Shown here piece after piece: positions 5,425 through 11,543 of a stretch of DNA of 12,546 nucleotides (the first letter of the stretch is position 1; every line of letters begins with the position of its first letter). A program made the position numbers and the translations under genes. Source of the DNA: CAYTQK01 sp964439745 (GTDB lineage Bacteria > Desulfobacterota > Desulfobacteria > Desulfobacterales > Desulfosudaceae); NCBI GenBank assembly GCA_964439745.1, contig CAYTQK010000077.1, positions 1 to 12,546 of the forward strand, written 5' to 3'. Below the pieces are notes generated by a model that was not told where the DNA came from, did no database searches, and saw only the letters and a program-made list of their open reading frames with translations.

Positions 5425-7659
5425 ATGTCCATACGACGAATTACCACCCTGATTGTCGTTATCGCTTCGCTGATTATCCTGGTCTCCATTGGTGCGGTCT
5501 CGTACCTGTTTTTTGATTTCAGCCGGGCCCGGCAGCAGGAAATCGAACTGCGGCAGGCCGGACGGGAACTGGCCAACGCTTCGGCGGTGCTGGGAGAATA
5601 CCTGTTTCTGCCCACCCCCCGGGAAAAACGGCAGTTGCGCCTGGCCGCCGACAATATCGTCCAGCAGGTGGACAGTCTCCGGAAGCTCCTGGGAGAATCA
5701 CCCTTGATGCATATGCTGGTGGAACGGCGCCGTTTCCTGCTGCAGGATCTCGATTATCTTTTCGGCCTGGAGGAGCAAGTGGGCCGCAATACCGAGCACC
5801 TCCGGCGTGAGATCGGGGGGCAGCTGATTCTGACCTGCCGGGAGATGTCTGGTTATCTCTCGGAAATTGATGCCGGTCTGCGCCGGGAAATGGCCATCAA
5901 GCAGATGGTCCTGGCGGGATCGATCCTGGCGATCATTGGTTTGATCAGCGTCATCCTGCTGATGATCATGGTCTGGATGCGCCGCCGGCTGCTGCTGCCC
6001 ATCTTCTCCCTTCACCAGGCAGCCGCCCGGATTGCCGCCGGCGATTTCAGCGCCGATACCGGGATCAAGCGGGACGATGAGATCGGGGAACTGGCCGCCT
6101 CCTTTGATGTCATGAAAGGCGCGGTGCAGGAGCATATCGCTGCCATCGCCGCCAGTGAGGAGCACCTGCGTACCACCCTGGATTCCATCGGTGACGCCGT
6201 TATTACAACCGACACCGCCGGCTGTGTGACCCGGATGAATCCAGTGGCGGTGCAGCTGACCGGCTGGTCGCCGGCAGAAGCCGCGGGACGGCCGGTGAAC
6301 GAGGTGTTCCGGATCATCGACGGTAAAACCCGTCAGCCGGTGTCCGACCCGGTGGAGCGTGTTCTCCGGGAGGGGAAAGTCGTCGGGCTGGCCAACCATA
6401 CCGCCCTGATCGGCCGGGATGGGGAGGAACGGCAGATCGCGGATTCCGGGGCCCCCATCCGGGATGACAGCGGCCGGGTTACCGGCGTGGTGCTGGTCTT
6501 CCGGGATGTGACCGAGCAGTACCGGGTCGCCGAGGCGCTGCGCCGGAACGAAAAATTTCTCACCGATGTATTTGATGCTATCCAGGACGGCATCAGCGTG
6601 CTGGACCGGGAGATGAATATTATCCGGGCCAACGGGTGGATGCAGCGCATGTATGGCCGGGAGGCTTCCTTGACGGGTCGCAAATGTTACCAGGCCTACC
6701 AGGGCAGAACCACGGTCTGTCCCTGGTGCCCATCCCGGCTGGCCATGCGGAAGGGCCGGCGGTACAGTGCCGAGGTCCCTTATCCCAATGCCGAGACACC
6801 GGAGGGATGGATCGACCTGTCGGCTTTCCCCATGAAGGATGAGCAGGGCCGGGTGACCGGGGTAATCGAGTATGTCAAGGATATCAGTGATCGCAAGCAG
6901 GCTGAAAACGAAGTGATCCGGGCCCGGGATAAACTGGAAAAATATGCCGCCGACCTGGAACAGAGCAACCGGGAGCTGGAAGATTTTGCCTATATCGCTT
7001 CCCATGATCTCAAGGAACCGCTGCGCGGCATTCACAATTTCGCCGCTTTTCTGCTGGAAGACTACGAAGATAAGCTGGACGAGTCCGGGCAGGCCAAGCT
7101 GCATACCCTGATCCGGCTGACCCGCCGCCTGGAGATGCTGCTGGACGACCTGCTTCACTATTCCCGGGTGGGACAGTCGGAGATGGCCATGCAGGAGACG
7201 GACGCCGGCCAGCTGGCCCGGCAGACCCTGGAGACCATGGAGACGATGCTGGCGGAGCGACCGGTGAAGGTGGTCATCGCGGACAACATGCCCCGGGTCA
7301 TCTGTGACCGCACCCGGGTGGGCGAGGTCTTGCGCAACCTGATCGGCAACGCCGTCAAGTATAATGACAGCCGGCAGCCGGAAGTCCTCATCGGCTGGGA
7401 AACGGCTGCGGACAGCGGCATGGCGGTGCTGCTCGTGCAGGACAACGGTATCGGTATTCCGGACAAGTATCAGGAGAAGATTTTCAAGATCTTCAAGCGG
7501 CTGCACGGCCGGGACGAGTACGGCGGGGGGACCGGTTCCGGCCTGACCCTGGCCAGAAAAATCATTGAGCAGCACGGCGGGCGAATCTGGGTAACCTCGG
7601 AACCGGGCCGGGGCAGCACTTTCCGGTTCACCCTGCCGGCGGGAGGAGAAAATGGCTGA
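5425..7659 (+). CDS. membrane sensor histidine kinase, HAMP-PAS-PAS-HisKA-HATPase
   Basis: The product is 744 residues. Order of parts: membrane helix about 7-29, a helical periplasmic region 30-160, second helix 161-185, HAMP 186-240 (with DDEIGELAASFDVM), first PAS 245-370, second PAS 373-495, a short coiled coil, then the kinase core. The H-box IASHDLKEPLRG places the phospho-accepting histidine at 527. The N-box is NLIGNAVKYN (Asn642), G1 is DNGIGIP (Asp673) and G2 is GGGTGSGLTLA (about 700-710), so it looks catalytically complete. The second PAS carries Cys421 and a CPWCP pair (Cys432, Cys435). The kinase core is of the phytochrome-type HisKA subclass that usually pairs with Rcp1-like regulators, matching the next gene. 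The ribosome site GGCGGAG precedes the ATG. The gene overlaps the next by 8 bp. The signal is likely the neighbouring binding protein, a cytoplasmic PAS ligand, or both. Confidence 0.9.
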   Translation: MSIRRITTLIVVIASLIILVSIGAVSYLFFDFSRARQQEIELRQAGRELANASAVLGEYLFLPTPREKRQLRLAADNIVQQVDSLRKLLGESPLMHMLVERRRFLLQDLDYLFGLEEQVGRNTEHLRREIGGQLILTCREMSGYLSEIDAGLRREMAIKQMVLAGSILAIIGLISVILLMIMVWMRRRLLLPIFSLHQAAARIAAGDFSADTGIKRDDEIGELAASFDVMKGAVQEHIAAIAASEEHLRTTLDSIGDAVITTDTAGCVTRMNPVAVQLTGWSPAEAAGRPVNEVFRIIDGKTRQPVSDPVERVLREGKVVGLANHTALIGRDGEERQIADSGAPIRDDSGRVTGVVLVFRDVTEQYRVAEALRRNEKFLTDVFDAIQDGISVLDREMNIIRANGWMQRMYGREASLTGRKCYQAYQGRTTVCPWCPSRLAMRKGRRYSAEVPYPNAETPEGWIDLSAFPMKDEQGRVTGVIEYVKDISDRKQAENEVIRARDKLEKYAADLEQSNRELEDFAYIASHDLKEPLRGIHNFAAFLLEDYEDKLDESGQAKLHTLIRLTRRLEMLLDDLLHYSRVGQSEMAMQETDAGQLARQTLETMETMLAERPVKVVIADNMPRVICDRTRVGEVLRNLIGNAVKYNDSRQPEVLIGWETAADSGMAVLLVQDNGIGIPDKYQEKIFKIFKRLHGRDEYGGGTGSGLTLARKIIEQHGGRIWVTSEPGRGSTFRFTLPAGGENG

Positions 7660-8101
7660 GCCTTCGTCGATTCTGATCGTGGAAGACAGCCCCGAGGATT
7701 TTGAAGCCACGGTGCGGGTGCTGCGGCGATCAGGTCTGAAAAATTCCATTTACCGCTGCCAGGAAGGGGAGGAGGCCCTGGAATACCTGTACCGGCGGGG
7801 CCGGTATGCCGATCCGGTGGTGTCGCCCCGGCCCGGCATTGTCCTGCTGGACCTGAATCTGCCGGGCACGGACGGCCGGGAAGTGCTGGAGACGATCAAG
7901 GCGGATCATTTGCTGCGGAGAATCCCCGTGGTGGTGCTGACCACTTCGGGCGATGAACGGGACGTTGAGCTGGCCTATGCCCAGGGTGCCAACAGTTATA
8001 TCAAAAAGCCCGTAGACCTGGAGGGGTTTGTCCGGGCCATTGCCATGCTTCGGGACTACTGGTTCGAAATTGCCGTATTGCCCAAAGGAGAGCGGGTATG
8101 A
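7652..8101 (+). CDS. single-domain response regulator, Rcp1-like
   Basis: The product is 149 residues and consists only of a receiver domain. ILIVEDSPEDFEAT gives the acidic pocket (Glu11, Asp12); VLLDLNLPG gives phospho-acceptor Asp67; VVVLTTSGDERD gives the switch Thr97/98; and YIKKPVD gives the conserved Lys119. The inserted stretch EEALEYLYRRGRYAD before the third strand is typical of the Rcp1 group that works with phytochrome-type kinases. There is no output domain, so it probably acts by protein contact or as a phosphate relay or sink. The start ATG at 7652 has GGAGGAG upstream and overlaps the kinase stop by 8 bp; its own stop overlaps the next start as ATGA. This implies translational coupling of kinase and both regulators. 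Confidence 0.9.
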   Translation: MAEPSSILIVEDSPEDFEATVRVLRRSGLKNSIYRCQEGEEALEYLYRRGRYADPVVSPRPGIVLLDLNLPGTDGREVLETIKADHLLRRIPVVVLTTSGDERDVELAYAQGANSYIKKPVDLEGFVRAIAMLRDYWFEIAVLPKGERV

Positions 8102-8844
8102 ATGATACCACACGGCCGAACAGGCTGGTGCGGGTGTTGATCGTGGAGGACAGCGATACGGATCGCGAAACGTATCGCCGGTTTCTGCAGCAGTGCCAGC
8201 ACAATGAATATGTTTTGAAAGAAGCGGCAAACATGACCGCGGGACTGGCCGCCTGCCGGTCGTTTGCGCCGGAATGCGTGCTGCTGGACTACCGGCTGCC
8301 GGACGGCGACGGCCTGGAGTTTCTTCAGGAACTGGGCGACGGCAGGGGAAATGTTCCGGTGCCGATTATTATGCTCACCGGCGAAGGCAACGAGGAGGTG
8401 GCCGTCCAGGCCATGAAGCAGGGGGCCATGGATTACCTGGTCAAGGGGCGCATCAAGGAAGATCTGCTCTGCCGCACCACCCAGATGGCCATGGAAAAAT
8501 GCGATCTTATAGTGACAATCCGGCGGCAGCAGGAGGAAAAGGACGCCCTCATCCAGGAGCTGCGGGAAGCCCTGGACCAGGTGAAAACGCTCAAGGGCAT
8601 CGTGCCCATCTGCGCCAACTGCAAAAAAATCCGCGATGACGAGGGCTACTGGCAGCAGGTGGAAACCTATATCCAGGAACATTCCGACGCCGAGTTCAGC
8701 CATGGGGTCTGTCCGGACTGCCTGCGCAAGTTATATCCCGACCAGGCCGACAAGGTACTGGCAGAGCTTGAGCAGAATAATGCCCACCGCGGCAGGACTC
8801 CTCCCTCGCACAAACCCGCTGCGGAAAAAGATCCTTCCCCGTAA
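8098..8844 (+). CDS. response regulator with C-terminal Cys4 (possible zinc-binding) tail
   Basis: The product is 248 residues. Residues 10-135 form a receiver: VRVLIVEDSDTDRE (Glu17, Asp18), CVLLDYRLPDGDG with phospho-acceptor Asp64, IIMLTGEGNEE (Thr94) and DYLVKG (Lys116). A coiled-coil-like linker follows at about 140-166 (QQEEKDALIQELREALDQ). The C-terminal part has KGIVPICANCKKIRDDEGYW and SHGVCPDCLRKLYP, giving two Cys pairs (172/175 and 205/208) that could bind a metal. I recall this tail as recurrent at the ends of signalling proteins in Desulfobacterota; its function is, to my knowledge, undescribed. There is no recognised DNA-binding, GGDEF or enzyme output. The last 30 residues are Pro/Lys-rich and look disordered. 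The start has AAAGGAG ahead of it and overlaps the previous stop as ATGA. It is the last gene of the plus-strand set. Confidence 0.88.
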   Translation: MNDTTRPNRLVRVLIVEDSDTDRETYRRFLQQCQHNEYVLKEAANMTAGLAACRSFAPECVLLDYRLPDGDGLEFLQELGDGRGNVPVPIIMLTGEGNEEVAVQAMKQGAMDYLVKGRIKEDLLCRTTQMAMEKCDLIVTIRRQQEEKDALIQELREALDQVKTLKGIVPICANCKKIRDDEGYWQQVETYIQEHSDAEFSHGVCPDCLRKLYPDQADKVLAELEQNNAHRGRTPPSHKPAAEKDPSP

Positions 8845-8848
8845 GTTC

Positions 8849-8895
8849 AAAAAAACCGGCCCTGGCCTCCGCTGCAGGCGAAGGCAGGGCCGGTT
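8849..8895 (-). terminator. intrinsic terminator of glnK1-amtB1
   Basis: On the minus strand a long hairpin ends in seven U residues (A run at 8849-8855 on the plus strand). The outer stem is AACCGGCCCT with AGGGCCGGTT, and a further eight pairs extend inward after a one-base bulge. One inner position is a G-U pair on the minus-strand RNA but would be a C-A mismatch on the plus-strand RNA, and the plus side lacks a good U run. The element therefore serves amtB1 mainly, though it lies only a few bases past the regulator's stop codon. Confidence 0.85.
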
Positions 8896-8912
8896 GGTAT
8901 GGATGTTTTCGG

Positions 8913-10244
8913 TTACTGCTGCGAATAGGCCGAGGTGGCGAAATCCGGGTAGGAAGTGCCGCCGTGTTCCGTGAAGTCCAGGCCTTCGGCTTCTTCTTCC
9001 GGAGAGACCCGCAGGCCGATGGTCAGGTCGATCAGCTTGAACATGGCCAGGGCCGTTGCAAAGGTCCAGACAAAGCAGGCCGCGATGCCCAGCAGCTGCA
9101 CGCCGATGATCCCGGCCGAGGTGCCGCCCATATTGAAGATGCCTGCCGCCAGGGTGCCCCAGGCGCCGCAGACACCGTGCACCGAGATGGCGCCGACCGG
9201 GTCATCCACCCGGATCCGGTCGAAGAAGAGAACGGAAAAGACCACCAGTACGCCAGCCACGGCGCCGATGATGATGGCGCTGCCCGGGGAGACGTTGGCA
9301 CAGCCGGCGGTGATGCCCACCAGGCCGGCCAGGGCGCCGTTGAGGCTCATGCTGATTTCGGGTTTGCCGAACCGGAACCAGGAGGTCAGCATGGCGAAGA
9401 CGGCACCGGTAGCGGCGGCCAGGTTGGTGTTGACAAAGATCATGGCAATGCTCTTGTCCGCCGTGGTGGTGGAGCCGGGGTTGAACCCGAACCAGCCCAG
9501 CCAGAGAACAAAGACGCCCAGGGCGGCCAGGGGAATGTTATGGCCGAGAATGGGGCGGATTTTGCCGTCCTTGCCGTATTTGCCCAGGCGGGGGCCCAGG
9601 ATGAGGGTGCCGGCCAGGGCGGCCCAGCCGCCCACCGAGTGCACCACGGTGGAGCCGGCAAAATCGATGAAGCCCAGGCCCTCCAGCCAGCCGCTGCCGT
9701 TGAAGAGGCTGCCCCAGGCCCAGCTGCCGAAAACGGGATAGATCAGGGCGCTGAGGATGAGGCTGTAGGCCAGGTAGCCGACGAACTTGGTTCGTTCAGC
9801 CATGGCGCCGGAGACAATGGTGGCGGCCGTGGCGCAGAAGACCACCTGGAACATCCAGAAGGCCAGTACCCAGGGGTCGCCGTCCGGCGAAAAGTCGCTC
9901 AGAAAAAAACCGCTGGTCCCGAACCAGCCGGTGGCCGAAGCGCCGAACATGAGGCCGAAGCCCACCGCCCAGAAGGCCAGGGTGCCCATGGAAAAGTCCA
10001 TCAGGTTCTTCATCATGATATTGACGGAGTTCTTGGCCCGGGTAAAGCCTGATTCCACCAGGGCAAAACCGGCCTGCATGAAAAAGACCAGGGCGGCCGC
10101 GATCAGGGTCCAGAGGTAATTGGCGTGGGTCTGAATCAGCTCGATGGCGGCGGCATTGGCTGCCGGATCGGGCGGGGTGTCGGCCGCCAGCGCCGGCAGG
10201 GCGGGTACCAATAACAGGGGCAGGGCCAGTTTGATTGCTTTCAT
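8913..10244 (-). CDS. amtB: ammonium transporter Amt, copy 1
   Basis: The product is 443 residues, a normal length for the family, and is an inner-membrane channel that conducts ammonium/ammonia. The N-terminus MKAIKLALPLLLVPALPALA is a cleavable signal peptide, as in many bacterial Amt proteins, followed by about eleven membrane helices. Family marks include FFMQAGFALVESGF, the DFAGSTVVHSVGGW segment with pore His202, and VHGVCGAWG with the second pore His356. The tail EEAEGLDFTEHGGTSYP is the cytoplasmic region that meets the PII protein. The start at 10244 is chosen because AAGGAGG lies just upstream and the signal peptide begins there; longer frames would run into glnK1. It lies 22 bp after glnK1 and shares its sigma-54 promoter, so expression should rise under nitrogen limitation. 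The gene ends at a strong terminator. Confidence 0.95.
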   Translation of the reverse strand: MKAIKLALPLLLVPALPALAADTPPDPAANAAAIELIQTHANYLWTLIAAALVFFMQAGFALVESGFTRAKNSVNIMMKNLMDFSMGTLAFWAVGFGLMFGASATGWFGTSGFFLSDFSPDGDPWVLAFWMFQVVFCATAATIVSGAMAERTKFVGYLAYSLILSALIYPVFGSWAWGSLFNGSGWLEGLGFIDFAGSTVVHSVGGWAALAGTLILGPRLGKYGKDGKIRPILGHNIPLAALGVFVLWLGWFGFNPGSTTTADKSIAMIFVNTNLAAATGAVFAMLTSWFRFGKPEISMSLNGALAGLVGITAGCANVSPGSAIIIGAVAGVLVVFSVLFFDRIRVDDPVGAISVHGVCGAWGTLAAGIFNMGGTSAGIIGVQLLGIAACFVWTFATALAMFKLIDLTIGLRVSPEEEAEGLDFTEHGGTSYPDFATSAYSQQ

Positions 10245-10266
10245 GGGATTCCTCCTTTTCAATCTA

Positions 10267-10605
10267 TTAAATCGCTTCACCGCCGGTTTCGCCGGTGCGG
10301 ATGCGGACCGCATCTTCGATGGGCAGGACAAAGATTTTGCCGTCGCCGATCTTGCCGGTTCTGGCCTGGTCGGTAATCACTTCGATGACCCTGGGGCACA
10401 GGGCATCGTCCACGGCGATTTCCAGTTTCACCTTGGGCGCGAAATCCACCTGGTATTCTGCGCCCCGGTATATCTCGGTATGGCCCCGCTGGCGGCCAAA
10501 GCCCTTGACCTCGGTCACGGTCAGACCGGTCACTCCGATTTCGTTTAACGCGGTTTTGACATCATCCAGCCGGAAGGGCTTGATAATGGCCTCGATTTTT
10601 TTCAT
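10267..10605 (-). CDS. glnK: PII nitrogen-regulatory protein, copy 1
   Basis: The product is 112 residues, the standard PII length: MKKIEAIIKPFRLDDVKTAL at the start, the T-loop with HTEIYRGAEY including Tyr51 (the usual uridylylation site), the B-loop ARTGKIGDGKIF that binds ATP/ADP, and the C-loop VRIRTGE. PII proteins sense 2-oxoglutarate and adenylate charge and, in their GlnK form, plug the Amt channel when nitrogen is plentiful. The ATG at 10605 is preferred over a TTG two codons upstream because AAAGGAG is eight bases from it. It is the first gene of a two-gene operon with amtB1 and lies about 60 bases downstream of the predicted transcription start of a sigma-54 promoter. The gene order glnK-amtB is the classical one. 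Confidence 0.95.
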   Translation of the reverse strand: MKKIEAIIKPFRLDDVKTALNEIGVTGLTVTEVKGFGRQRGHTEIYRGAEYQVDFAPKVKLEIAVDDALCPRVIEVITDQARTGKIGDGKIFVLPIEDAVRIRTGETGGEAI

Positions 10606-10674
10606 GTCCAATTCTCCTTTGGCGATTGCCGGTTGGGGTTGCGGATAATCAAGCGCGCCGTTATCAAATGAAAA

Positions 10675-10690
10675 AGCAATGGGTGTGCCA
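10675..10690 (-). promoter_or_regulatory. sigma-54 (RpoN) promoter of glnK1-amtB1
   Basis: On the minus strand the sequence is TGGCACACCCATTGCT, an exact fit to the -24/-12 consensus TGGCAC-N5-TTGCW. The start of transcription would fall near 10664, leaving a leader of about 60 bases before glnK1. Sigma-54 control of glnK-amtB by an NtrC-type activator is well established in proteobacteria. No such activator gene is in the window. Confidence 0.88.
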
Positions 10691-10765
10691 GGATGATGCG
10701 GCCGGGTTATTTATTTCTAAGTATTTTAATTTGTTCTTTTTTATTATACTGGCAGGTTTTCAGGC

Positions 10766-10783
10766 TGAAATATAAATATTTCA
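10766..10783. promoter_or_regulatory. 18-bp inverted repeat, candidate enhancer (activator) site
   Basis: TGAAATAT-AA-ATATTTCA is a perfect inverted repeat with a two-base centre. Its midpoint is about 110 bp upstream of the predicted sigma-54 transcription start, the usual place for an enhancer-binding protein. It does not match the enterobacterial NtrC site (TGCACC...GGTGCA), so either the activator differs or the match is by chance in AT-rich DNA. Confidence 0.45.
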
Positions 10784-10903
10784 TTTTTGTAGGTTGTTTA
10801 ATTGTTTATTTCAATTTTGTAATATCAGGGCGGGGCGGTCGGATTGCCGGGAAAACCATTCCAGGCGCAGAAGGGTCGAAAGATTGACCGGGGGCAGGAA
10901 GCT

Positions 10904-10989
10904 ATACGGGTGAACGCCGGCACAACCACTCGTCATTCCGAGGCGCGCAGCGGAACGCTTGCCCCGCCGTAGGCGGGGTGGGAACCTTG
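10904..10989 (+). repeat. dispersed hairpin repeat, copy B, with extra stem
   Basis: The unit begins ATACGGGTGAACGCC (10904-10918), then CGTCATTCCGAGGCGCGCAGCG from 10931, then a segment absent from the other copies, with a perfect hairpin CCCCGCC-GTA-GGCGGGG (10962-10978), and ends in TGGGAACCTTG. A smaller AGCG-GAA-CGCT hairpin lies inside. It looks like a composite or expanded version of the element at 11007-11070. Confidence 0.7.
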
Positions 10990-11006
10990 AAGAGTGGAAC
11001 CAATCC

Positions 11007-11070
11007 ATACGGGTGAACGCCCCGTCCGCACACTCGTCATTCCGAGGCGCGCAGCGCCGTGGGAATCTTG
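11007..11070 (+). repeat. dispersed hairpin repeat, copy C
   Basis: ATACGGGTGAACGCC (11007-11021) repeats the start of copy B about 103 bp away. The core at 11035-11070 is CGTCATTCCGA, stem GGCGC, loop GCA, stem GCGCC, then GTGGGAATCTTG. The flanks equal those of copy A at 1775-1812 base for base, in opposite orientation. Confidence 0.75.
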
Positions 11071-11082
11071 AACCAAGGAACG

Positions 11083-11133
11083 AAAAAGGGGGGGGGATGC
11101 CCCGGACAAGTCCGGGCGGTCCTGTCCGGGGCA
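11083..11133 (-). terminator. hairpin downstream of glnK2, possible terminator
   Basis: TGCCCCGGACA (11098-11108) pairs perfectly with TGTCCGGGGCA (11123-11133), with a 14-base loop. On the minus strand, in the glnK2 direction, the stem is followed by T, nine C and five T (11083-11097). The U run is short and displaced by the C tract, so it may be a weak or Rho-assisted terminator. It could equally be another palindromic repeat, since CCCGGAC-AA-GTCCGGG (11101-11116) is itself a palindrome. Confidence 0.45.
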
Positions 11134-11164
11134 GGGGGAAGAGTTTTTCTTTACGGTTTTCGGG

Positions 11165-11503
11165 TCAGACGGCGTCTTTGCCGGTTTCACCGGTGCGGAC
11201 GCGGACGGCCTGTTCCACCGGCGAGACGAAGATCTTGCCGTCGCCCAGCTTGCCGGTCCTGGCGGCCGTTTCCACGGCCTGGATGACCGTGTCCACCAGG
11301 TCGGCGGCCACCACGATCTCAATTTTCACCTTGGGGATGAAATCCACCACGTATTCGGCGCCGCGGTAGATCTCGGTATGCCCCTTCTGCCGGCCATAGC
11401 CCTTGACCTCGGTGACGGTCATGCCCTGGATGCCGATCTCGTTCAGGGCGGTTTTGACGTCATCCAGCTTGAACGGTTTGATGATGGCTTCGATTTTTTT
11501 CAT
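11165..11503 (-). CDS. glnK: PII nitrogen-regulatory protein, copy 2
   Basis: The product is 112 residues and is closely similar to copy 1: MKKIEAIIKPFKLDDVKTAL, T-loop HTEIYRGAEY with Tyr51, B-loop ARTGKLGDGKIF and C-loop VRVRTGE. Differences cluster after the T-loop: VVDFIPKVKIEIVVAADLVD here, QVDFAPKVKLEIAVDDALCP in copy 1. It should also bind ATP/ADP and 2-oxoglutarate and control its partner transporter. The start is supported by AAGGAG upstream of the ATG. It lies 40 bp downstream of amtB2, so here the transporter comes first. No sigma-54 site is visible between the two; the promoter should be upstream of amtB2, outside the window. Confidence 0.95.
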   Translation of the reverse strand: MKKIEAIIKPFKLDDVKTALNEIGIQGMTVTEVKGYGRQKGHTEIYRGAEYVVDFIPKVKIEIVVAADLVDTVIQAVETAARTGKLGDGKIFVSPVEQAVRVRTGETGKDAV

Positions 11504-11543
11504 GTCCCTATCTCCTTACTCCGGAAAAGTGATTCCAGATGAA

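Larger units (their letters stand above)
10612..11164. other. 553-bp spacer between the two ammonium modules: promoter, inverted repeats, hairpin repeats
   Basis: No convincing gene lies here. From left to right it holds the 5' leader of glnK1, a sigma-54 promoter (10675-10690), an AT-rich island at about 10705-10830 with two inverted repeats, then GC-rich DNA with two copies of a hairpin repeat (10904-10989 and 11007-11070), a run of nine G (11088-11096) and a hairpin downstream of glnK2. The second inverted repeat is AATTG at 10800-10804 with CAATT at 10812-10816. The seven-mer TATTTCA occurs at 10777-10783 and again at 10807-10813, 30 bp apart. Confidence 0.7.

Noticed and set aside
5698..7749. 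A 683-codon open frame antisense to the histidine kinase
   Set aside because: It is low-complexity and His/Gly/Gln-rich, without recognisable motifs. The sense strand encodes a complete kinase.
8964..10052. Long plus-strand open frames opposite amtB1
   Set aside because: Their products are rich in Gly, Gln and Ala or lack any motif, while the minus strand encodes an Amt protein with both pore histidines.
10245..10331. Longer amtB1 N-terminus overlapping glnK1
   Set aside because: The extra residues are basic and unlike Amt. The ATG at 10244 has a strong ribosome site and starts a signal peptide.
10606..10611. TTG start for glnK1 giving an extra Met-Asp
   Set aside because: The ribosome site would be only two bases from TTG but is ideally spaced for the ATG, which gives the standard MKKIEAIIKP start of PII proteins.
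10693..10887. A possible 64-residue hydrophobic protein in the AT-rich spacer
   Set aside because: T-rich DNA gives Phe/Leu/Ile-rich frames by chance. There is no good ribosome site, the frame starts next to the sigma-54 promoter of the opposite strand, and its end enters GC-rich non-coding DNA.
10904..11070. Possible CRISPR array from repeated units
   Set aside because: There are only two diverged units with hairpins of differing size, no uniform repeat/spacer spacing and no cas genes.
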